Shown one piece after another: positions 11,650 to 21,700 of a stretch of DNA of 64,000 nucleotides. Numbering within the stretch: the first letter of the stretch is position 1; each line of letters starts with the position of its first letter. The translations under genes were made by a program, and so were the position numbers. The notes under the pieces are model-generated. The model was not told the DNA's origin, made no database searches, and saw only the letters and a list, made by a program, of their open reading frames with translations. Source of the DNA: Branchiostoma lanceolatum (taxonomy: Eukaryota > Chordata > Leptocardii > Amphioxiformes > Branchiostomatidae); assembly GCF_035083965.1 (NCBI RefSeq), contig NC_089727.1:2051501-2115500 (forward strand), read 5' to 3'.

Positions 11650-12900
11650 CATGATGTGATTTTATTCCAATAAAGCATACTTAAAGTGTATAAGACACCA
11701 ATGACATCAAAATAAAGAATTTCCTGAAATTACATAAGGCATAATAATATTGATTAATAACATAGACATTTGCACAAAACATGTTATTCAACATCGAACC
11801 ATCAAAACATCATACCGCTATCTTTTGATTCTTCCCACCAGGTTATCATATTAATCAGTGACTTTACCCACTGGGATTATAATGAAAAGTATGCTGAGCA
11901 ATGATCTCAAGATGTTTTCGGCCGCAATGACTCAATTCTGTGTATGGTCCTCTGTACACCTCGGAATTGACGTGAGCGCAAGAACTATTAGAAGTATAGA
12001 ACATGTATGTAACAATGTGTTAATAGTATGTTTTCTTATAGATGATACTACTGAAATCCTACAACTAGTAAACTGGTAGTCGAATTTGAAAAACAAAAAT
12101 GTTCTTCGCACAGATGAAGCAAATCTATGTAATGAATATTATACCAGAACTATTACCACTGCTACTACAAGTGCCATTCAGTCTAGTTCAGCAGTTCACA
12201 AAACAATTTAAACGTTTAAAAAACTTCAATGCTCTAGATGTAACCATTCATATATCACAGTATATATACACACTGATATTACATCCATTGACTCCTTCTA
12301 TACAGATTAAGGTTATGATACAGTTGAGTAACAGAACTTTCAATCATGACTCACAGAACAAACACATATGAATATTCCTACTGAAAATCTTATCTTTTGT
12401 TTCAAAATGATATCATATTTTATAATATTCTGCAGAATTCTGAAGTCTTTGTGATTAGCTTTTGACAATAGAGCCTAAATTGCCAGGAAGTATAGTTGCA
12501 TTTTACATAATATTAAGATGCTGTCCACCATTAACAGTTTGTAGGAAGGTTGTAAGTGAAATAAGTCTGTATATAAGCACAAGTGTAGAGTGACATAATG
12601 TAATAATTTGTGCAAACAGTCCCATGTCATTTCAAGTGAAACACACAATTTTGTAGAAATGGGTGGAGACAGAGCCTGCTCCTGAGCTATAAGGTACCAT
12701 GTCTAATGGGGCTTTAGCGGTCATTAGTGTGTTGTAATTTTTTTTTAATATTTGTGCGATTCTGTCATTTTAGCATGTATTCTATCCTTTCATATTGCTA
12801 GTGATTATTTACATCTACTTTTGGGGTTCCTCATTGGTCTTTAACGGTGCTTAGTTCTAAATTGTTGTTCTCAAAGGGTATTTTGTATTCACAGAAAATC
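11650..12900. other. AT-rich intergenic stretch, no gene seen
   Basis: This lies between the converging CES-2 and LRR-Ig genes. Only short, low-complexity open frames are present, with no recognisable domain, tRNA or ordered repeat. Confidence 0.6.
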
Positions 12901-13581
12901 TTATTCCGGTTCGTCATTATCCTTTTTGTAAATGAACTGACAAGTAGTCGACACTCCTTTTTCATCTTCATTGCCATAGATGATATGAGATGCAGGAGAT
13001 GCTATTGCCTCCTTGTCGTCATTCACATTGGTGATTTCGGAGACATTCCTATGAATGATCTGTGAAAAAGCAAACTCTGGTTTTTTGTTGCTTTTGTAGA
13101 TGGACTGACAGGTACCCAATACTGTTTTTTCATTCTGATAGATGACACAAGATTCAGCAAATACTACTGTTTCTGCTTTCTCATCATCATTGTCATTCAC
13201 AGAGATGATCTGTGAAGAGTCATGTGATACTGCTCCTTTCTCATCGTTATTCTCATACATAGCCTGAGAAGTATCACATATTTCATCTTCATCGTTCTTC
13301 TCATTGACGACTTGAAAAGCAGTAGAGTCTTCATCGTCAATGTCATGGATGAGCTGAGAAGAACCACGTGATACTGCTCCTTCCTCACCGTTATCATCGA
13401 GAACAACATGAGGAGAATCACGTACTTCTTCCTCTCCATCGACATTCTCATAAACAGATTGAGAAATAGCAGCAACTATTCCCCCCTCGTTTTCATTCTC
13501 AAAGATAAACTGAGAAGCAGCAGTTTCTTCTACTTCATTGTCATTCTCATAGACAGACTGAAATGTAGCGGATACTGTTTC
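12901..13581 (-). other. Open in-frame continuation of the LRR-Ig tail beyond the TAG
   Basis: Reading on past the LRR-Ig stop (13584-13582) in the same frame, no stop occurs for 226 codons until 12901-12903. The translation continues the same acidic tandem repeat (SVYENDNE, AMYENNDE, ISVNDNDDE and similar) and becomes more diverged toward the end. It is either the former C-terminal tail cut off by a GAG-to-TAG change, a read-through extension, or an allele-specific truncation. From sequence alone these cannot be separated. Confidence 0.7.
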
Positions 13582-15714
13582 CTACTCGTTATCATTCTCA
13601 AAGATGTGCTGAGAAGCAGCAGTTTCTTGTACTTCATTGTCATTCTCATAGACAGATTGAAAGGTAGCGGCTCCTATTTCCTCCTCGTTATCATTCTCTA
13701 AGACAGGCTGAAAAGTAGCGGCTGCACCTACTTCGTTGTCATTCTCATAGACAGACTGAGATGTAGCGGATACAACTTCCTCCTCCTTATCTTTCTCATA
13801 GACAGGCTTAGCAGCGTCCACTACTTCAGTGTCATCTTCATGGATATATTGTCGAGCATCACCATCATTAACCACGTAGCTGATATTAGCTTGCTCGTGG
13901 CATGCCAACGGTTTGTGTGCTTCCACAGATTTTAGTGCATGTGCCGGTGCATGCACTGATGCAGGTGCTGGGTTTAGTGGGGCCTTTTTTGTCCTTCGCA
14001 TGTAACAAAATGCACAAAAGAGAAGACAAGCCATCAGTAGAGACCCGGCAAATGCACCTACACCAATCACAATGTGAACGGTGCTTTTTGTGTTGCCCCG
14101 TGGAGATGTTGACACTGAAGATGAAGTAAATGGGTACCAAATGGGTACTGATGTTGTCATTTCTACCTCTACAAACAGTATTGTTGATGTGGAACCTTCA
14201 GTATTTACCCCAATACATGTATAGAGACCAGCATCTGCTGCAGTAATATTTGTTATGGTGATGGTACCATTCACTCCCACAATCACTCTCCCTCCTGACT
14301 CAACAGTTGCATTCAGTCCTGATGGGAGGGTGACTGTGATGTCTGGCTGAGGTATACCTGAAGCTTCACAGACCAACTGGAAAGGCCGACCCTGTACCAG
14401 TATGCTGCCATTGTTCCTTTCAAACCTCACAATCCTTGGCTTGGTACAAATTAGACGCTCGGGCTTTACATTTCTGAGAAGCTTTCCATGGAGGTTAATG
14501 GGTCCTTTACACCTAATGTCAAGGTTAGACCATAGCTTCTGGCCATTGGAATCATTCATCTTCTTCCTGATACCAACCATCCTACAGTCGCATTCCCAGG
14601 GGTTACCTCTCAGCCACAGATACGAGAGTTTGGGAGGGTTTGAGAATGTAGCGGGCTGGACATGAGTTAGTTGATTCATTCTCAAGTCGAGTCGTTCCAG
14701 ATTATATAGATTTAGGAATGTGTCAGGATGGATACTAGTTATCTTATTTGACTGGAGACACAGCTCGTGGAGCTTGGCATGGACTGAAAATGCGTCTGGG
14801 TGAATGTTTGTTATTCGGTTAGAGGACAGATCCAACATATGGAGTTGAAATAGATTTAATAATGTATCAGGGTGGATATCAGTGAGTCGGTTCCTTTCCA
14901 AGTCGAAACGTCGGAGGTTATTTACATTGACGAATGCATTAGAGTGGATATTGGTTATTTCATTTCCTTTCAGATATAGATTTTGGAGCTTTGGTAGGAT
15001 TTGAAATGTCCTAGACTTGATGTTTGTTATTCGGTTATAGGACAGAAACAGCTCTTCGAGTTGAGGTAAATTTGAGAATGCCCCAGACTGAATGTTTTTT
15101 ATCTTGTTAATATTCAAGGACAATGATTCGAGTTGGGGTAGATTTGAGAATGTCCCAGACAGAATTTCAGATATCTGGTTATTCTCCAGGGACAAATCTT
15201 GTAGCTGTGGTAGATTTGAGAAAGAACTAGGTTCGATGTTAGTTATCTTGTTGCCATAAAGTTTCAACTCTCGCAGCTGGGGTAAGTTTGAGAATATACC
15301 AGACTGAACATCAGTTATCTCATTACTTTCCAGGAACAACTCTTTGAGCTGGGGTAGATTTGAAAACGTACCAGGCTGAAGGTCACTTATGCAATTAGCG
15401 CCCAGGTGCAAACGTTGGAGCACGGGATGGTATGAGAATGTTTGCTCATTAATTGTAGATATTCTGTTTGCCCAGATGAATAGTTTTGTAAGCTTAGTGT
15501 ACCTTGATGTGTCAGACTGATTCAGGGCTGTGATGGCATTTTGTTGTAGATAAAGGGCTGTGATGCTTGTAGGTAGATCCTGGGGCACACTGCTGAGGCC
15601 TCTCTTTTGGCAGCCGCAGATCGATGAACAGCTGCTGCTGCAGGCGGCGGTTGTTCCAAATTCCCTCAAAGTTATGAGCAGAAGAACCAATAGCGTCTGC
15701 AACTTTTTGGTCAT
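13582..15714 (-). CDS. LRR-Ig single-pass receptor with acidic repeat tail (intronless)
   Basis: A 710-residue protein with no intron. Residues 1-24 form a signal peptide and 25-49 a Cys-rich LRR N-cap. Residues 50-361 hold thirteen 24-residue LRRs of the pattern LxxLxLxxNxIxxIxxxxFxxLP. The LRR C-cap (NPWECDC...) spans about 370-422, a C2-type Ig domain about 424-517 (Cys449 and the Cys in GLYTC), and the transmembrane helix about 546-571. The tail carries 16-17-residue repeats beginning VYENDNE. The Tyr-Glu-Asn triplets (Y656, Y689) fit the pYxN motif bound by the Grb2 SH2 domain, a possible signalling role by inference. LRR-Ig proteins act as adhesion or immune-type receptors in chordates; the ligand is unknown. 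The stop is a TAG inside the repeat array and the frame continues beyond it. Confidence 0.88.
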   Translation of the reverse strand: MTKKLQTLLVLLLITLREFGTTAACSSSCSSICGCQKRGLSSVPQDLPTSITALYLQQNAITALNQSDTSRYTKLTKLFIWANRISTINEQTFSYHPVLQRLHLGANCISDLQPGTFSNLPQLKELFLESNEITDVQSGIFSNLPQLRELKLYGNKITNIEPSSFSNLPQLQDLSLENNQISEILSGTFSNLPQLESLSLNINKIKNIQSGAFSNLPQLEELFLSYNRITNIKSRTFQILPKLQNLYLKGNEITNIHSNAFVNVNNLRRFDLERNRLTDIHPDTLLNLFQLHMLDLSSNRITNIHPDAFSVHAKLHELCLQSNKITSIHPDTFLNLYNLERLDLRMNQLTHVQPATFSNPPKLSYLWLRGNPWECDCRMVGIRKKMNDSNGQKLWSNLDIRCKGPINLHGKLLRNVKPERLICTKPRIVRFERNNGSILVQGRPFQLVCEASGIPQPDITVTLPSGLNATVESGGRVIVGVNGTITITNITAADAGLYTCIGVNTEGSTSTILFVEVEMTTSVPIWYPFTSSSVSTSPRGNTKSTVHIVIGVGAFAGSLLMACLLFCAFCYMRRTKKAPLNPAPASVHAPAHALKSVEAHKPLACHEQANISYVVNDGDARQYIHEDDTEVVDAAKPVYEKDKEEEVVSATSQSVYENDNEVGAAATFQPVLENDNEEEIGAATFQSVYENDNEVQETAASQHIFENDNE

Positions 15715-15879
15715 TTTCTGTTAGATAAAACCGATAAATTCATCTCACGAAAGAGGTTGATATTTCAACCTTACATGTATGACCAGGTAGAAGCAACTAT
15801 AGCTGTTCAAACGTGTCATATCTAAAACTGTAAGGCAATAGACTATTATGGAAATGGTTCAATGTCTTCAGACTGCAAA

Positions 15880-15893
15880 TGGGGGGGGGGGGC
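15880..15893. repeat. Poly-G run upstream of the LRR-Ig gene
   Basis: An uninterrupted G tract about 165 bp upstream of the LRR-Ig start codon. No promoter could be assigned. Confidence 0.7.
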
Positions 15894-16189
15894 ATTATTT
15901 CACAAAAGTGCAGTTTTTGCTGAAATGCGCACCTAGATTTATGGAGACATCTAACTGTGAAGATGTAAAACTTTGGTAATTTTTCTCTTCATATCAATCC
16001 CCCTGTACATACCCCCTGACGTTTGTACAATGACTATGTACTAAACTATGATAAAGGTATGCTAGCAAACATACGCATTGCCTCAAAATTTGTACTTTGA
16101 GGTCAGAAGACATTACAGTGAATATCTCAACCTCAAATCCATTCTCCGCATATTCCGAAATCACCCCATTGCAAAAATGGACTATTCCT

Positions 16190-16510
16190 ATTCACAATTT
16201 CATAAGACGCAGTCACTTTCGTCCCCTGTTTTTCGCAAGGTTTTAGTCACGGTATATCCGAGGAATATACTAGAATTTCTGCAGCAAACCTGTCATGTGC
16301 CGTATGTTGCAGGAGCTCAGTCTAAGGTTTCGGTAGCGAGCATAAATTTTACAGGAGCTCAGACAGAATTTTAGTTCTCGTGCTGGGCGGAAGGAACCAC
16401 GCCTATCTCGCCTCATCAGTGTCTGGCTTCCGTACGTGCGTGCTGACGTCACTTGGAACCTGCGCAGTGCGGGTCTGCTCTTTGACCAATGGAATTTAGG
16501 CACATGTTCT
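16190..16510. repeat. Copy 1 of a diverged duplicated module with promoter-like motifs
   Basis: It aligns over about 300 bp with 17560-17885. Both share a 'gacgc(a/g)gt' start, two 'cagg(a/g)(a/g)ctcag' motifs, a 'gctgacgtcactt' site (TGACGTCA, CRE-type), 'cctgcgcagtg' (NRF1-like half-site) and a CCAAT box. No open frame of note follows in either direction, so a promoter role is speculative. Confidence 0.5.
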
Positions 16511-17559
16511 TTGTAAATCCGCCAATTTGTTTTCAGTATTCTATCTCACCTATTTTCATTCCATTCTTAAAGCCAGGTCCTATAGAAAAGTAAGCAACGC
16601 GTAATGGTCTCTTTTAACTAAGGGGTGGGGCGCCATTAATCCATCAGTTTGTTCTCAGCAGTCTGTTTCAAGGGTATAAATCTCACGGGCTCTAGTTCTT
16701 CAGGATCGCTATCAGTAATCTTTCTACCGCCCTTCTTCTCTGAAGCACAACTTTGACGCGCAAAGTAAGCAAGGCGTTATCGTCTCTTTTGACCAAAGTC
16801 TCAGATGTGTGGGATGGACTCGTCTTATCCGTCAGTTTTCTTTTAGTCAGTCTCATAGTCATCTTATTCATTAAAGCCAGGCCTCGACAATAAAGCAACA
16901 ATGGCATAATCGTCTTTTGGTCCAAAGAGGTTAGCTCCTTACTTTTTTTTCTTCAAGTGAAAAATTTTCAACATAGATAGTATTATGAGGCTTAATCGCG
17001 TTTTTGGACCAAAGGTGGGAGAGGGGAGCCCAATCTCGTATACAAAGTAAGCAGGCTTAGTGGTCTCTGTGACAAAAGAGGGGGCCAAGCAAGTAGCAGA
17101 CAAGTCTCTTTTTTCATCTTCATGATTACATTTCTCAAAATCCTGTATATCCTACCGACCATGCACATGAGGGCTCTATTTGTCTACTAGCCTTCTACTG
17201 TCAAAGTACTGCCTTTAACTTAACGGACAGAATTGATCTGGCTGGTGATAATCGAAGATACGTATTTGTTCTTATTTGTTGTACTGAACAAACACCTTCA
17301 AACTTCCGCCCTGTCTCAGACTTTAGTAGCAGAGAGACGTATTAACTCCCCGATGTCACCCCAATCAGGGTGTGGCTATATAATTTATTTGACTAAACGT
17401 TACCACGTCGCCAACGCACACATTTCCTAGTATTGAGATATTTTTCACATCGTGCCACATCACATCAAACCCACGCCATACTAGTAGCACCCATATGAGA
17501 GCTAGACAAACCTGTCTTTCTTCCGTTGGTTTTCCTCTGGACGAGTCAGCACTTGTCGT

Positions 17560-17890
17560 CAACAGTCTCACAAGACGCGGTCTCCTTCGCCTCCTGTTTT
17601 ATGCACGATTTGTAGCGAGACTCTCACAGAACCGACCGCCGCAATTTTGCACAGCACACCCGAAGAATATCCTTTTTTTAGTAAACCTGTCATATGCTGG
17701 GGTTGCAGGAACTCAGTCTAAGGTATACGCAGCGAGTATAAATTTTGCAAGGGCTCAGACAGAGTTCTAGATCTCGCGCTGGTCGGAAGGAACCACGCCT
17801 GTCTCGCCTCATCAACGTCTGGTTTTCGTGCTGACGTCACTTCGAGCCTGCGCAGTGTGTGTTTACCATTTGGCCAATGAAGTTCAGACA
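17560..17890. repeat. Copy 2 of the diverged duplicated module
   Basis: Direct-repeat partner of 16190-16510, about 1.37 kb away. TGACGTCA, 'cctgcgcagtg' and 'ggccaatga' occur in the same order as in copy 1. Confidence 0.5.
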
Positions 17891-18769
17891 CACGCTTTGT
17901 AAATTCATGAGCTATATAGTCTTGGAACTATGGGACCACTATTGCCATACCTGAAAGTTAGCTTATCATGTTTAAGCTGATTAGTGGTCATTTTAATAGA
18001 ATGCACTAACGCAAACTCATCTCAACGAAAGGAAAGATTGCCGTTAATGTAGGAAGCTGGAATTGTCAAATTGTCATTTTTATTTCTGAATATCTAGTAG
18101 CTTCTGGTGTACAGGCGTTCAGGTACGGTAGTAAAGATAATGTGTCACAAAAGTGATTACAGAGGTGATGTAAAACTTTATACAGATAACAAGCACACGC
18201 CAAATCCACAGCATTGTTTCAAAGAGTTCTAAAAGGGACTGCTTAGACAAGCTATACATCTTGCAATGATAATGCTTCAAAACTGTGTAAATCATTCGTT
18301 CTAATTCTTAGTGACTTTGCCAGAGTACCACATCCCTTGGTTACATTCATCGCAGGAAAGTATTGTCGACATGTCGTTGAATTTTCCACCAGGTTACGCC
18401 AGAACTGATGCACTGAAACGGACAAACGTTTAAGTCCGTCGACAATGATCCATGACTACCTTTCTAGCATAAAAGCTGTCTTGAAACGGAACTCCGCGAT
18501 TTCACAAAGAATGTCGTCCATTTACTGTCCTAGACCTGTTGTACGACATCACTTAAGCTATCTACATACCAAAAATCATGACGATCCGGAACAAAATCTG
18601 GAACAGAATTGGCCCCTGTAGATTCATTATGATTGCTGTTGGGGGTCACAACCTACACGACTCTCATGTGCTATCTAACACTCTAATATCATGACCATAA
18701 AATGTCCAGAACACGAGATATCAAAACCGGAAGTTCCGTTTCAGTACCATAACAAGTCGTTATGGGACA

Positions 18770-21700
18770 TTAGGCAAAGAGATAGGAAACAACAAACAGG
18801 AAGGCCAGAACAAAATGGCTACGTGAGGGCCCGCCGCTGTCGCCAGACCTGACCCCGGGGTGAACGTGGACGTGTTTTCCCAGCAGCCTCGGCACCTCCT
18901 CGTTCCAAAACTTCAGCAGGTCCTCCCGGAGTCTGGCGCTAGTAGATGACGTCACGTCCAGCTGGAGGTACGATTGGGACGACGCCATGTAGCGAGGCCA
19001 GGTCACCAGGTCACGCATGCGCGCAGCCCCAGACGAGTCGTTTGGATCTCTGAAGGAAAATGAAGCTTTGTCATATAAGCCCATTCGCGGTTCCGACTGC
19101 GCGTGTGCAGTGTCAAAGGTGAAGGCACCCAGCTTGTAAACAGTTCTCTACATTGTCTAGATTTGCATAACAACGCCCGACGGATTTTGTTTACGTCTCG
19201 GGGGCTTTTACCTTTGACACTGCACTTGCGTAGTTGGAACCTTGCGAATGGGCTTATTCCTTTGGTACAGAAATGAAATAATCCATTCCGGTCACACAAA
19301 ACAAGAGACAATCTATTGATTAATCATTTGTCGAATAGAGACAACTTTGGGATTTTTTTATAACAAACCACAATAAAGTACTATAGCAAACAATAGGACC
19401 GGGTAAAAAACCGCAACCGTAAACCATAGAAATGAGATTATGCAACTATGATCTATTTCACTATTTAAATGATTGGCTCTTTTGTTCCTTTTTCCTGTCG
19501 GCCTAAGACTGCAATGCAATGCGACTTCCCCACAGCTTGCGTTTCTACATGTAGCCAAGCACACCAGCTCTTGTTGGCGACATTATGATACCATCATCAA
19601 AAGAAAATTCCCACCCGTTAGCGGCGAAGTTGTGACCCAGTACGCCATCATGTCCATACTCAGAGAGTCAGAGTCACAGAAAGAGAGACGGAGAGAGAGA
19701 GAGAGGGGGAGAGAGAGACAGAAAGGGAAAAAAGCACGTGCACTTTGCATCGAATGTTAAGAAGAGACAGGAGTCTTTTATGATTTGCAGACTTTCTGTG
19801 GTATCTAAAAATTACCAGTGCATTTCGTTTTCTTTAAATTGATAAAATATCAGGTAAGCACGCACCCGTTAGTGGCGAAGTTGACCCAGTACGCCATCAT
19901 GTCCAGACTCAGGTCTCTCTCCTCCTGGGTGAAGCTGTATTTCCAGGAGTTGCCGGTGACGTCACGCAGGAGCGGGATCCCGAACATGTAGAACAGCTCG
20001 TCCCCGTGGTCGGCCCTGATGTACGAAGGCCGATAGGTGAACACCGACGAGGGGCGCTGGAACTCGTACTGGTACACGTGATCGCGGCCGTAAGCTGTGA
20101 GGAGACAAAATTCAGCATTTCAGAAACAAAACTTGATTAAAAATAATACAACTTAACATTTCCCCCTTGGGCATGGAAATGGTGTAGGTAGCATCCATCC
20201 TTTCGTGATCCTGAGGAAGATCTGTACTCACTGCGTCACTGGGAAAGGTAGTCGATGCTACCTGAAACGTCTAACCATTTCCAAGATCTACCAAGTTGCT
20301 TGAGTAACTGTAACTCTGTCGAAGATCAGGGTCGTGTGGCGTAACGGCATGGTTTTAGGCCCAGAACCTAGGGGTCCCGGGTTCGAATCCCTTGACGCCA
20401 CCGATCTTGTGACCTTGGGAAAAAAGGCACTTTCCCCACTCCAGCCAAGTGTAAAAAACGTGTGGGTCACGACATCAGCAATAGCTGCCTGTGTTCCACA
20501 TGTATTGCACTGTTGCAATTACAAGAAAATCAACGAAAAGATCAAAGATCAGAACGGTAATGTAAGATGATCATGCTAAACCTGACGCGGCCTGAGCCAT
20601 CATGACGGTCGGAGCGGCGAAAGTCGAATCGGTGGCCTGCTTCACGAACTGGTCCCGTAGGTAGATCGGGTCGTCCGCACTGGCAGGGTCCACGTACTGG
20701 TCTATCACGGGCTGGAGGATCTCGTTCACCATGCCACCCTGCGGAGCAAGGGGGCAAGGATCTCAGTCATCTCGCGCCTCTCTGAAATATCTTTATCTCT
20801 ACTTCTTCAATAGCCTGGAAACCATACCGTCGGGAGCTCCCCGGTTTCTCTTCGGTGCTGGGAGTGATGCCCACCCGCCCAGACAGATTCACCCGCCCGG
20901 GGGTGGGTTTACGGCCTTGGCTTTAATTAGCTCGCGGTGACGGCGACACTACGGTGGCTGCAAAACTATATATATGGCAGCTAAGAAGGCAGACCGATAG
21001 AAACGGGTCAATATAGCAGACTGGGCCCCATAGAACACACCTAAGCCGACCCGTAGAGACTGGGACCAGGCTACTTCTTCAAATGTAGATAATTGATTAT
21101 GCAAATAAGATTCTGATTAACATTACATGTGTCCCGTTGATCCCTTCCTTCCTAGATCTACAGTGAACGTGACTAGCACATGGAAAGTAAACATCTGCGA
21201 AAACACAGACAGACCAAATGCAATACCTCCCCGTGAATAAGTAGCATGTTCCGTTGACCCCATGACCTGGACTGTCATGTCTTATTAATGACTATAGTTC
21301 TTCTACCTCGGAACTGTAAGTCGTGCCACTCCAACACCTCTGAACGTTGCGGTCATCTTCCCGCTCATTCCCTCCAGGTCTAACCGACGAGTATGGAGGA
21401 CAATACTTACGTCATGATCACGTGAGTGCCAGCACCCATATAAGGTAGCTAGGCTTACCAAGTATTGGGCAGCAATTCGGCGCAGACTGAAGGACAGTCG
21501 AAACTCGAACTCCTGTCTGGTCAGCCCATCGTTGTCTCTAAAGGCGTTCTCGTCGTTATTGGTTCCCAGGAGGTAGTCAACCCGATTGATCCGGTTCTTG
21601 AACATCATGTCCTGTGACAGGCATGCCGTGCATTCAATTCAATTCAATTTGATCCAATTCAACTTATTTTAGGCATATAGCCCATATAAACACATACAGA

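Larger units (their letters stand above)
15720..18769. other. Intergenic stretch between LRR-Ig and CES-3
   Basis: Apart from the two related modules at 16190-16510 and 17560-17885, nothing recognisable is seen. Open frames are short, differ between the two module copies, and show no domain or signal peptide. The last 770 bp before the CES-3 stop is plain AT-rich sequence. Confidence 0.55.

Noticed and set aside
12901..13260. A separate 119-codon gene starting at the ATG at 13260
   Set aside because: It is in frame with the LRR-Ig gene with no stop between 13581 and 13260 and carries the same repeats, so it is the continuation of that tail.
16078..16503. Two overlapping ~77-98-codon frames on opposite strands
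   Set aside because: They have no domain and no signal peptide, and they are not conserved in the duplicated module at 17560-17890.
20325..20403. A tRNA gene (good B box, tRNA-like loops)
   Set aside because: Acceptor-stem pairing is poor and the sequence continues into a body shared with other copies, as expected for a SINE. The same applies to 28062, 39625 and 59921.
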